NCBI RefSeq assembly: GCF_945859705.1
Contig: NC_079134.1
Span: forward strand, 42,524,402-42,588,401
DNA from: Episyrphus balteatus
Taxonomy: Eukaryota; Arthropoda; Insecta; Diptera; Syrphidae
Direction: 5' to 3'
Length of the DNA: 64,000 nt
Shown: piece after piece, positions 1-10,725 of the stretch
Layout of the letters: the number at the start of each line of letters is the position of its first letter
Numbering within the stretch: position 1 is the first letter of the stretch
Translations under genes and position numbers: made by a program
Notes under the pieces: generated by a model
What the model was told of the DNA's origin: nothing
Databases searched by the model: none
The model's input: only the letters and a program-made list of their open reading frames with translations

Positions 1-1239
1 GTTTCACTTCTACCACGTGTGAATTGCACACATGATTTTTTTATTTTTATTGTCTAGTAATTTTGGCTTAGGCTTAGAGCAGACATCAAAAAATAACTTT
101 AAATCATATATCGTACCATTAAATAGATTTAATTTTGTGTACTTACTCTGAAATGAAACAAAACAAGTGCAATGCAGACAAACTGTTTTATCTACCGTTC
201 CGGATATTGAATCCAAAGTGGTCCAATACTCAAAACAAAGTATATATCGAGTACTACAAACCATCAATTTTTGAATTGTTTTACCAAGTCTTGCAATAAA
301 AGATTTTTTTAAACTATACCTACGTAAAGTGAAGAAAATTTAAAGAAAACTACCTATTTAGGAAGAATGTTATTCCGATTTAAGAAGAAGAGACTATACT
401 AGAGCCTATTAACTCTTAATGTGGATTTAAATCATTCTTAAAGAAAAATTTCGGAAGTGCTTTAGAAAACATAACTCTTTCATTAAGTAATTCCGTGCAA
501 CGTGAAACAGTTTCTTTCTCTTTTTCAGAAGTTCTAAATAGTTGAACATAATCTCTTTCCTAGCTTACGATTGTGGAACTAGAATAAACTTAATAGCCAC
601 TTTTAATTAAAAAAAAAGAATGTAATTTTTTCAATACGAAAATACGACTAACGAATTAGACCACCCGTGCAATATTTTCACGAAGTTTTTAATTGTACCG
701 TTTTATTTTGTTAAAAATATATTATTTCATACCTTTAGGACTATATTAAGTTAAAAGTATTCGTTAAACAAAATACAAATGGTAAAATAAAAATACAAAT
801 TGCTTAAGCTTTTCAACTTTATCAGATTTCTTAAGAATCAATTTCCAAAAAAAAGCATGCAAACAAAATTTTGATGAGTTCAGCTTTTAAAGTGCAAAAT
901 CCAACACTGACTATTCGATGTCGGCAAACTAGACGATTTTTGAAGAATATAATTTAAGAGCTTTCGGTTCGAATTTGACTAGTTTTCATTTGACCAACGA
1001 ACCTGAATTAGGTAAGATGCAGTTCTTCACAGATAATTAAATTGTTGACGAAAACCAGTTGACGATGACGAAACGTGTCAAATTCGAACTTCTAAGTACT
1101 GACTTTATCATCAAACTACGCCTAGCGGTGTTGGTTGGCGATAGTGTATTTTTTTTTAAATTTCATTGTTTACCTTTGATGAATTGCAATCATAATGTGA
1201 AAATCAAAAAAGGTGATAAGTAAAGAAGTTAATTTCTAC
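1..1239. other. AT-rich stretch with no recognisable gene
   Basis: No conserved protein motif, RNA gene or clear repeat is visible. An open frame of 85 codons on the minus strand (10-267) has no family resemblance that I can name. The part just left of position 1240 should hold the end of a long terminal repeat if the primer-binding site at 1240 is genuine, but I cannot see the start of that repeat. Confidence 0.4.
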
Positions 1240-1257
1240 TGGCGCCCAACGTGGGGC
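1240..1257 (+). mobile_element. tRNA-Lys primer-binding site of a decayed LTR retrotransposon
   Basis: The 18 bases TGGCGCCCAACGTGGGGC match, by recall, the primer-binding site complementary to a lysine tRNA used by gypsy-type insect retrotransposons and some retroviruses. In such elements this site begins right after the 5' LTR. Here no gag, pol or env reading frame follows, so only the LTR-proximal fragment seems to survive. The LTR itself is not delimited, and the match is the sole evidence. Confidence 0.5.
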
Positions 1258-1601
1258 CTGGTATATCTTCTTAAATTTAACTGGTTTGTACACAATCTTT
1301 AAATCTTATTTTATAACAAATTATATAATGAAATTATTTGAGGTATGTTTGGGACTATAAGAAATACCTTTATTTTTAAGCAGCATATTTTTAAAGATTT
1401 AGATATGGTTTTTACAAATGTGAAGTAATTTTTACAATATCTAGTACCTAACTAATATAATGTGAATGTCTAACATATCGCAGTCGTTACACATTTCAGA
1501 ACTATGCATTATTTAGTTATATGTACATAAGATAATTGATAAGAAGCATAGTTAAAAACATTAATCTCGTCGTGGATAAAATTGAAAAAAACATAATCAT
1601 A

Positions 1602-2060
1602 TATAAAAGGTATAGTTTGAACCATCCTCATTCTGCTCGCGTCAGAGATCATAAACAAGCGACCTTAGAAAGAACTAATAATAACTACAATGCCTAATTA
1701 AAAAATTTGCAATATACCTTACCTAGTTATTATTGCAATAAATTAATCAGGTAAAAGCAAAAGTAGGTAAGAGATTTTGTTTGTGCAATCAAAAAGCCGC
1801 CGCTGTTTGGCGACACAGCGGCGTTGTCGGCGCCTATGAAAGTGCGGTTCTTGCATTTTTCGTCTTATGTTGCGCTATAGCTTTGAAATATGGCGAAAAA
1901 AATAACAATTATCAGGATTGTTGAATGTTGATGGGAACGTGGAATAGGTACAAGATAGCTGTATCCACCTATGTATAAATATCACAGCGAGCTATGTGTT
2001 TGCTCGCCCCAATGGTGTTATCACGCCGCCGCCGCCGTGGTTTATATGAGATGCAATAAA
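1602..2060 (+). other. Possible short noncoding transcription unit
   Basis: A TATAAA box at 1602 is followed by a locally GC-rich stretch with two hairpins, CGCCGCTGT pairing with ACAGCGGCG (1798-1806 and 1815-1823) and a CACG/CGTG-closed GCC run (2022-2039), and then an AATAAA at 2055. No long reading frame runs through it. It could equally be the remains of an LTR or other element. This is inference from layout only. Confidence 0.18.
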
Positions 2061-3174
2061 TTTATTATTTGTCAATAATGTCTTTATAATCGGCTGTAAA
2101 CGTTTCGTTTCTAGGAGAAATTCATGTCAAACAGAGCTGAAAATTATTATTATCAAGGTGCATTTTGTATTTTGCTTATGTATTTAATTTCTTAATATCA
2201 CTGATGGTCTGCAAAAATTTTGAATTAAAAAAAGCACGTAGACCTTATGTGCTTAAAAAATTACCAATATTCTTATCACAATCAATTTTTTTTTTGTTAA
2301 ATGACATTTTTGTATATAACTGCATCGCTTATAGATTTTGGAGTTGTCAAAGTCAACCATTTTGTGGGCATTTATTTCTTGATTTTTCAATTTTTATGTA
2401 TGATGAAGGGCATTCACTTAAATTCGTATAGCTTCTGTAGTAGGGTGGAGTATATTAATTTTTTTTATTGTACTGATCGAATGTAATATGATCGAATGTA
2501 ATATGAAGGCATACATGGTTTTTTGATAATAATCCTAAACTGTTAACAATTTTGGTATAAATTCTACGAAAATTTGGGTTACATATGCGGCAACACCAAA
2601 ATTTTATATAAATAATAATACTTTGAATGTATTACATTTTAAAATAATACAAAATTTATTGATATTTAACTTTTTCTCATAGTTTCTACATATAGCCAGA
2701 ACTGAACAAAATTGAAATGGGACCACACTGCAGGCACCAGCACCAGGCACCAATTCAAAAAGAATTATTGAAATTGGTTCACTCAGTCCAAAGTTATGAG
2801 GTAACAAACATAAACAAAAACAAAAAATACAGACGAAATGAATACCTCCTCCTTTTTGGAAGTCGGCAGATTTAGCTGATTTTTTTGTTCAAATATTATG
2901 CCGAAAGAATTTTGAAAGCAGAATTTTGACCCCAACCCTGACAGCGGGTCAAAATTCCGACTTCAAAATTCTGGTTTTCAAAATTCTGTTTCTGTCCACG
3001 AAAATTCTATTTTTCAAAATTCTGCTTTTTCTTTTCTGTCTTTCAAAATTCTGATTTTTAAAATTCAAAAATGCAAATACTTACCTACTGTTTGTTTTTT
3101 TCTAAACAAAAATACCTACAACGCATTCATGTATTTCAAGTCTGGTACTTTTCTAACAGTTTGTTACAACTCGC

Positions 3175-4647
3175 CACAGTGAGCCTGAACAAGTTTAAGG
3201 TTGACCTAAAATGACGACAAAAACTAAAGATGAGGCTTTGTTCCTGAAGGCCTCAGCAATAATAATCCGTTTTTACCAAAATCGGACTAGCTTCCTTTTT
3301 CGAGATACCCCCCGTAAATGTGTTTTTTTTTAGAGAAAAATGCATATCAACGCAATGCTCGAGTACGATAACTTAGTCCCGAGAATTGAAAACGGTCTTT
3401 AGTAGAGGTATTCAATATAATCGTTTTTTGTTTTGGGAGGGGGGGTCTATGTCCCCCCCCCCTTTAGGCGGGAGGGGCAATTTTCTAAGAAATCATACAA
3501 AAAATTATTATAAAACAATGCCAACACTTACAGTTATGAATGATACTTTTTTTAAAAGCTAGAATTGTACACTTAATTATAGTTTTCAAATCAAGTTATT
3601 TTAAACAGTTGTTTTCGAAATAATCGATTTCAAAGTCAACAATTGTGAAAAAGAAGTTTAAAATAATACATTGAATACTATTTTTGTCAAGACTTTGGGT
3701 TTCATTACGGGATAAATTGATAAAGTAAACTACCTCAAAAAATTCCTTATCAAATACTGAAAACCATATGTTTCTATGCCCTCTAGTTTTTGAGAAAATT
3801 GAAAAATAGGAAAACTACTTTCTTTATCTTATTTTTATTTTCTTAGCTATTTTGCTCTGCCATAATCAAAAATCGAAAGCTAAAAAGTACTGTGCTTAAA
3901 CTACTTCGATTCCATGAATTTGTTTTATTTCCATTTATAATTGGATCTTAAAAATAAAATTTACCAGTGTGGTACCAGAACGCTCATTGGTGAGCCTGAT
4001 AAAGAAAGTAGTTTTCCTATTTTTCAATTTTCTCAAAAACTAGAGGGCATAGAAACATATGGTTTTCAGTATTTGATAAGGAATTTTTTAAGGTAGTTTA
4101 CTTTATCAATTTATCCCGTAATGAAACCCAAAGTCTTGACAAAAATAGTATTCAATGTATTTTTTTAAACTTCTTTTTCACAATTGATGACTTTGAAATC
4201 GATTATTTCGAAAACAACTGTTTAAAATAACTTGATTTAAAAACTATAATTAAGTGTACAATTCTAGCTTTTAAAAAAAGTATCATTCATAACTGTAAGT
4301 GTTGGCATTGTTTTATAATAATTTTTTGTATGATTTCTTAGAAAATTGCCCCTCCCGCCTAAAGGGGAGGACATAGACCCCCCCTCCCAAAACAAAAAAC
4401 GATTATATTGAATACCTCTACTAAAGACCGTTTTCAATTCTCGGCGACTAAGTTATCGTACTCAAGCCTTGCGTTGATATGAATTTTTCTCTAAAAAAAC
4501 ACGTTTACGGGGGCTATCTCGAAAAAGGAAGCTAATCCGATTTTGGTAAAAACAGATTATTATTGCTGAGGCCTTCAGGAACAAAGCCTCATCTTTAGTT
4601 TTTGTCGTCATTTTAGGTCAACCTTAAACTTGTTCAGGCTCACTGTG
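3175..4647. mobile_element. Foldback element, CACAGTG termini, 4-bp TCGC target duplication
   Basis: The left arm (3175-3828) and right arm (3998-4647) are near-exact inverted copies of about 650 bp, separated by a loop of about 170 bp. The ends are CACAGTGAGCC and its complement. The four bases TCGC occur directly outside both ends (3171-3174 and 4648-4651), which reads as a target-site duplication. A CAC start with a 4-bp duplication fits Chapaev-type elements; the CACAGTG terminus alone would also suit Transib. No transposase is encoded, so it is non-autonomous. Confidence 0.85.
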
Positions 4648-5746
4648 TCGCATCTATATACTACCTTTGAAAACTAATTGAAAATGATGTTGTGTGATAA
4701 AAAATATGCATATTTTTCTTATTCTTTTTTATTTAGTTCATTTATTTATTTAATCATTTTAATAATTTTATATTTAACATTAAAAACCTTTCCCCAATAT
4801 TTTTAAATTTATTCATTTATCAATAAAAAAAATTAGTATTAAAAAATTGACAAGGTACATAAGTAGTAAGTTAGTAAGTAATCAAATTAGAAAATTTTGG
4901 AAGAAGATGATTTTACAAAATTGAAATCCTGCAAAAAATTAATAAGGGATTGGAGAAGATGATTTTACAAAATTAAGCAAAAAATTAAAAAATAATTTGA
5001 AAAATGGGTAAAAGTGTGCGCTTTTTAACATTTTCCAAAACCCTTTTTTCAATATTTTGCTAAATTTTGTAAGATCATCCTTTCCAAGGGTTGGAGTCGA
5101 AATTCTGTATGTGCAAAAATTCTGATTACAAAATTCTGCATTCCAAAATTGTGTAGGTATTTTAAAATTCTTAAAATTCAAAATCCTGTATTTTAAAATT
5201 CTGTATTCTAAAATTCTGTAAATAGAAAATTCTTGATTTCAAAATTATGTATTCCTTAAAAGTGCGCACTTTTTTTTTCATTTTCAAAACGATTTTTCTT
5301 TTATCATTTATAAAATTTTAGAGTACAATTTTTTGGTTTTTTTCTTTGCAGAAAATGCTTTGAAGTAAAGTATACCTCCCCAATTAATTTGCATATGGCT
5401 TATGTTTTATGTAGAACATAAGTCCTTAAGTTTCGTTTCACCAAACGACTCTTATGCACTTATACTTAATTTGTTCATTGAATACATATTGTTAAACAGG
5501 CAAAATAAAAATGTAAGTATAGGTTTGGAATATACAGAATTCAAAAAAGCAGAATAATGGATTTGCAGAATTTTAAAAACAGAATTTAGGTTTTACAGAA
5601 TTTTGAAATTCAGAATAATAGAAAAGTAGAATAATGGAATACAGAATTTGGCTCATACAGAACTTTAGTCATACATAAAGAATAACGACCCGTTCCCCTT
5701 TTCCAAACCATTTTTTTTTTGCAGAATTTTGTAAAAAAAAGAATTA

Positions 5747-6698
5747 CACTGGTCAACAAAATTGAACTTTTTTTGCCACAAGAACCAAGATAGACTTTTC
5801 TAGAGGTTTTTGATGTGCTGAACAGTAATTTGTCAGTCAGAAAAATTTGATTAGCCTCCGTTTTTGGGATATTACCGTTATAAAATGCTAAAAAACGTCA
5901 TTTTGGCTGTTTTCGAGCTTCTGTTTTTATGTGGGGTAGTTCATTATAAACAAATTTGTACCAGTTATTATAAGAACAGATATTCTTCTTTCAAAAACTG
6001 TTTTAATTTTTCCGATATCTCTTTAATTGCTCGCAATATCTTAAGTTTCAGTTAGTAAGCCAAAGAGAAACTAAATTTGATCTAAAGTTTAAGTCCCTGG
6101 TCATAAAATGTTTGCCACAAGAGCCAAAATATACTTTTTTAGAGGTTTTTGGCTCGCTTAACTCGAATCCGCAATCATAAAAATTCTATTAGCTTCCGTT
6201 CTTGAAATATTATCGTTAAAAAAAAAAACCTTTTTTTTGCATTTTATACGGTAATATTTCAAGAACGGAGTCCAATAGAATTTTTCTGATTGCGGATTCG
6301 AGTTCAGCAACCCAAAAACCTTTAGAAAAGTATATTTTGGTTCTTGTAGCAAAAAAAGATTAATTTGGTTGGCCAGTGCTGTTTCTGAGTCAAAGACCAA
6401 TCCTTAAATTTTAAATACCTCGGGCAGTAAAAGAGATATCGAAAAGATTAAGACATTTTTTGAAAGAATAAAACCAGTTCTTATAGGCACCGTTGCAAAT
6501 TTTTTTATAAGAAATTACCCCACATAAAAACATAACCTCGAAAACAGCCAAAATGACGTTTTTCGGCATTTTCTAATGGTAATATTTCAAAAACGGAGGC
6601 CAATAAAAATTTTCTGACTTTAGATTCTAGTTCAGCACATCAAAAACATATAGAAAAGTATATTTTGGTTCTTGTGGCAAAAAACTTGTTGACCAGTG
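5747..6698. mobile_element. Foldback element, CACTGGTCAACAAA ends, 3-bp TTA duplication
   Basis: The outer arms (about 5747-6055 and 6405-6698) are inverted copies beginning CACTGGTCAAC and ending in its complement. TTA lies directly outside both ends (5744-5746 and 6699-6701). A CACTG terminus with a 3-bp duplication is reminiscent of CACTA-like families, but no transposase is present to prove it. The same family recurs at 9221-9863 and, truncated, at the right edge of the window. The middle holds a second, smaller hairpin. Confidence 0.8.
6095..6378. mobile_element. Smaller hairpin of the same family nested in the loop
   Basis: Within the loop of the 5747-6698 element lies another palindrome with CCTGGTCAT and GGCCAGTG ends and internal text close to the outer arms (the GCCACAAGAGCCAAAATAT segment matches the outer GCCACAAGAACC segment). 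It may be a second copy inserted into the first, or an internal duplication. I see no matching target duplication around it. Confidence 0.55.
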
Positions 6699-7014
6699 TT
6701 ATTAGAACAGAATTTTGGAAAACTGAATTTTGAAAAGCAGAATTTTGACCTCGGCAGAATTTTGACCCCTATGCCTACCCCACGAAGACTATTCTCACGA
6801 TCTCAATAATTGTTGTTAACCCCAATTCTCAAAATGTACGTTAAATTGATGGATTCACTGTAGTTAGTTTCATTATCTTAATCATATTTTTGTTTATTTT
6901 GGTAATACTGTAAAACAGTAAATAAGTTGTAATGTAATTCAACGCTAAATTTTTATAATAAATTTTTCAAGCGCAAGTGGTCAAAGAACTTCTTATAACA
7001 AATAAAAAAGAGTT

Positions 7015-7713
7015 ATGGATAAATTTATTCCTGCCAGTTCGACTCCAAAAAAAAGTCGTAAATACAAACATTTGAATCATCCAAATACCCAAACTATGGT
7101 TGATGAAGCTTTTAAAGTGATAATGCTCAACTCAAATAAATGCTCTTACCGAGCTATAAAACATTTTATATTGACAAATTATATTGTCAATATGAGATAT
7201 ATGCTAAATCGAATTAAAAGGTACAAAAATAGCATAATAAACTAATTATAATATTATCAAAATATATTAATAATTCGCAGTTATATCAGGGAATCTGTAG
7301 CCAATGGCAAGTTGATTCAAATGACTGGCCACGGATTAAATGGTTCATTTCGAATGTCAGCTGCAGCCCTCAGGAATGCAAACAAAATGACCAAAAAATC
7401 TAAAAAACGAACCAACAAGAAACCACAAAAAATCACATTTCGAATAGGTCATCGTCGAACATCGATTACACGATTTTCAATTAAAAACGATCATCGACAC
7501 TTAGTGAAGAGTCCTAATCTCAATTTGGAAAAGATTCTTGTGCTTAGAAGAAGTCCTAAGCCTAGGTTGGCCAAAATAGGAAAACAATATAGCTTGACAA
7601 AGAGACAAGAAAAAGAAGACGAAAATAATAATAATGGACCATCAACATCGGCCGAAGCTACTCGTCTGTTAAGCTTGAGAGTAACAAGACAAGAAAACTC
7701 GCATATGTTTTAA
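7015..7713 (+). CDS. Divergent linker histone-like protein (H15 domain), two exons
   Basis: The coding exons are 7015-7220 and 7281-7713, joined across a 60-bp GT-AG intron. The frame continues exactly through a split AG|T codon and gives 212 aa. Residues about 22-95 form a winged-helix H1/H5 (H15) domain: HPNTQTMVDEAF at the start, SYRAIKHFI in the middle, and YIRESVANGKLIQMTG then GLNGSFRM spanning the junction, which matches the family pattern of Gly-Ser-Phe-Lys/Arg ending. A very basic tail (Lys-rich near 100-115, many Arg after) ends in an acidic, Asn-rich stretch. Linker histones bind nucleosomal dyad DNA. Unlike replication-dependent H1 genes it has an intron and a polyadenylation signal (AATAAA at 7836), and I see no histone 3' stem-loop. 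It is flanked by transposons on both sides. It could be a germline or embryonic variant, or a decaying duplicate, although the frame is intact. The exact ortholog is not recognised. Confidence 0.85.
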
Positions 7714-7835
7714 TTTTACTTAATTTGTTTTTTAATCATTCATGTACCTAGTTTATGTTGTGTTAAGTTTTTGTTTACGTGTTATTTTTTATAATTTATA
7801 TTTTATGTTTTTGTTTGTTCTTATTGTTTTTAATT

Positions 7836-7841
7836 AATAAA
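7836..7841 (+). promoter_or_regulatory. Polyadenylation signal AATAAA of the linker histone-like gene
   Basis: AATAAA lies about 120 bases after the stop codon and is the first such hexamer downstream on that strand. Confidence 0.6.
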
Positions 7842-7849
7842 ATTATGTC

Positions 7850-8529
7850 AAAAATATTATGTGCCTTTAATTTATGCTAAAATTAAAACCTTTATTTTTG
7901 ACCATAAAAGGATAAAATAGATTATTCGCTAATCTATTACACAATTTTAATTGTTTAGTTTTTAGTGCGATTAAGAAAAATGATAAGATTTTTTTTTAAC
8001 TGTCACCGCGAGTTGAGTTGAGTGACTCATTTGAGAGGTGCACATTTATGTAGTTGGCTGAGCTCTCGAGTCTGGTCACCAGCAAGGCAGTTCTCTACAG
8101 CATCAACAAGGTCAGAAATTATGTATGTGAATTTTGCCGGTCAATTTTGTGGTCCATTTTTCTTTTTTTATACTCTGCTCCTGTTTGTATAGGAAATAAG
8201 CTATTGATGGTGTGTAAAAAAAACATAGCAATAAAGAACTAGGGGCCATTTACTGAATCGAAACTTATAATTTATGTTGAACATAAACCCTTATTCTCTA
8301 CTTTTTCCTGTGTCACATAAGGATTTATGTTGAACTTACAAACTGCACACTACAAACTTTCTATCTAGTCCAAGAGCTAGTGGCACATTTGACTAAGATA
8401 GCTCTTGTAAGGCTGAAAGTGGTAGTTTTTAGCATGCTAAGTAAGAAAATCTTGGTCTGGCAGGCCTCAGCGGTGAACATCATATACATATATGACCTAG
8501 AAAGTGTAACTTTTAACTATTTTTGCCCA
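7850..8529. other. Spacer without a recognised gene
   Basis: A short GC-rich, coding-looking patch at about 8054-8107 (reading AELSSLVTSKAVLYSINK before a GT) has no identifiable family. Small inverted motifs around AAACATAAA/TTTATGTTGAAC occur near 8270-8340. Nothing else is supported. Confidence 0.4.
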
Positions 8530-8820
8530 AAATTTGACTTTGAAATCGATTATTTCAAAAAGTATTGATTAAAATAACTTGATTTAAAAATTAATGTAAA
8601 GTGTAATATTCTGCCTTTTTAAAAATGTATCACTAATAACTGTAGGTGCTGCCGTCGTTTTTAAAATTTTTTTTTTTATTTTGAGCTACTTTTTTAGAAA
8701 ATTGCCCCTCCCTATTAAACGGGGGGAGATAGACCTACCCTCCCATAGTAAATAATGCTTGTATTTAACTCCTCTACAAGAATCCGTTACTAATTTTCCC
8801 CGCCTTAATTATCGTAATAT
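8530..8820 (+). mobile_element. Diverged single arm of the CACAGTG foldback family
   Basis: This stretch follows the order of the right arm of the 3175-4647 element (about 4190-4455): TTTGAAATCGATTATTTC, then AACTTGATTTAAAAA, then GAAAATTGCCCCTCC, then a purine-rich run and a TTATCGTA segment. Many substitutions are present. No opposing arm lies nearby, so it is a solo, older relic. Confidence 0.6.
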
Positions 8821-9220
8821 CCCCAAAAAATATAAATACAAAAATAAAAATCTGAACCAAAAATGGTTTTCTAAAGCGGAGGTATTTATAGAGAAACAAA
8901 AAAAAGTTTTATAGCAGTGTTGTAGAGAATTTTAAATTGAATAATCTTTTCTCGGAAGGTTTTTTCATTGATAAAAAGTGCTCAAAACTTTAAAATTGTC
9001 ATTTTTTTCGTTTTTTTTTTTTACTTTTTTGGCTTGTAACTTTTTTAATATTCAAAATATCGAAAAAGTGTTCTTAATTTGAAATTTACTTGCCTAAGTT
9101 TTTTGCACATACAACTTTTATGGAGGATAAATAGAGATCGAGATATTCAACAAAAACTGAATTCCAAGATGGCGGCCGAAAGGTGAATTTCGCGAGTGCG
9201 AAAAATCAAGGTAATGATAT

Positions 9221-9863
9221 CAATGGTTTACAAGGGTTTTGTTGCCGAAACAAAAATATACTTTTCTGAAGGTTTTCGGTGTGCTGAACTCGAATCCGAA
9301 GTCAGAAACAACTAATCAGCTCCCGTTTTTGAGATATTATCGTTAGAAAATCAAAAAAACGTTTTTTTTTAGTTCTTCGGACCTTATTCTTTTGTATAAG
9401 GAAAATTGTTTGAGCATATTTAGTAATGGTTACTATAAGAACTGTTTTCCATCTTTCGATACCTGTTTAAAATCTTTTCAATATCTTTTGTATTTCCCGA
9501 GATATCTTAAAATGAATTAAGTGGGTTTGGCTTCATATATCATAAAGGAGATAATGACGTTATAAAATTTATAAAAATACCAAACAACTGAAGATATGTC
9601 GGGCAGTAAAAAAGATATCGGAAAGATTTAAACAGATTTAAAAAGGTGGAAAATAGTTCTTATAAAAACCGTTACTAAATTTGCTCAAACAATTTTCCTT
9701 ATATAAAAGAATAAGGTCCGAATTTTCTAACGGTAATATTTCAAAAACGGGAGCTGATTAATTTTTTTTTTACTTCGGATTCGAGTTCAGCACACCGAAA
9801 ACCTTCAGAAAAGTATATTTTTGTTTCGGCAACAAAAAAAAATTTTAATTTTGTTAACCAGTG
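9221..9863. mobile_element. Foldback element of the CACTGGTcAAC family, TAT duplication
   Basis: Inverted arms start CAATGGTTTAC on the left and end TTAACCAGTG on the right, with long matching interiors (GCCGAAACAAAAATATACTT against its complement). TAT lies directly outside both ends (9218-9220 and 9864-9866), again a 3-bp duplication as for the 5747 copy. The interior arm text (CTCGAATCCG, AACGGGAGCTGATTA) is related to that copy. No coding capacity is seen. Confidence 0.75.
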
Positions 9864-10723
9864 TATTCAGCCAATGCTCTATCGAATGAGAAAAAAAAAT
9901 TTGTTAGTGGTACAAACTACTGGGTCGCCCATATATGAACAACATAAATGCACTGGACTAAAACGGCTCTAAGATGTTCACGGGTTTTTTATTGCAGGAG
10001 TCATTCAATGGGTCATAAAAGAATAAAAACCGCGGAGTGCTATTAAATGAGTAGGTAAAAACTGAAAAAAGCCATCCTTTTGTTTTTTTTCCAATATATC
10101 TCGTAAACAAAGCAAAATTTTGATATATTGCACTCAGAACTTTTTGTAGAGAGTTAATTTTCCTATAGGAACAAGGGTAGGATAGCGAAATTCAAGTTGG
10201 GCTATCCTGAGCTAACCTTGGGCAAACAAACCACGGTTTTAAACTAACGATTTTTTCACAGCAAAAAATCATAACTTTTTCGGTTTCTGATATGAAAAAA
10301 AAATTTTATTGTATCTTTTGAAAGAATAGTGGAATAAAGAAAAAAAAAAGTTGGGCAACAATTTTACACTGAATACAAAAAAAAATGTTTTTTTTTTTTT
10401 ACTTTTGAGGTGAAAAAAATAATAATTCTGTTATAATTTTAGAACTAAGGGTGGGCTAGCGAAAAAAATCTTGTTCTGTCCTGGGCTTACCTTGGGCAAT
10501 TGAAGCAAGCATGTTTGAAAAAAAATTAGCATTTGGGGGTCCCAACTTCACATAGCTGAGAAAATTGCCATTTTTTTTTCGTGGATGCAGCCGAGGCTCA
10601 TCGATATATGTAAGACGTTATCACGTCAAATTTGCATTTAAGAAATTATTTAATAAAATCGGCAGTAAATTGTTTTCTTATTTTTTTATTTAGCAGAAAA
10701 GAGGCTCTCAATTCAAATATACA
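9864..10723. other. AT-rich repeat-like stretch, no gene
   Basis: Homopolymer-rich sequence with two loosely repeated motifs (GGGTAGGATAGCGAAAT near 10165 and GGGTGGGCTAGCGAAAA near 10450, each followed by a CCT..CTAACCTTGGGCAA-like segment), suggesting a diverged direct repeat of about 280 bp. No protein or RNA gene is visible. Confidence 0.4.
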
Positions 10724-10725
10724 TA

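Larger units (their letters stand above)
2890..6775. repeat. Composite block built on AATTCTG / CAGAATT short repeats
   Basis: Four sub-blocks (about 2890-3070, 5090-5250, 5530-5660 and 6705-6775) are dense in degenerate copies of a roughly 12-bp unit resembling TTCAAAATTCTG or its complement. The outer sub-blocks carry inverted copies of GCAGAATTTTGACC, so the whole block may once have been one palindromic element. Two younger foldback elements (3175-4647 and 5747-6698) lie inside it. No coding capacity is seen. Confidence 0.45.

Noticed and set aside
10..267. 85-codon minus-strand frame with several cysteines
   Set aside because: No recognisable zinc-finger spacing or family; not supported as a gene.
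3175..3181. CACAGTG end as a functional recombination signal with 12 or 23 spacer and nonamer
   Set aside because: No ACAAAAACC-like nonamer lies at 12 or 23 bases; the nearest is about 35 bases away. The heptamer is explained as a transposon terminus.
8054..8110. Orphan exon reading AELSSLVTSKAVLYSINK before a GT
   Set aside because: Coding-like composition only; no family and no partner exon found.
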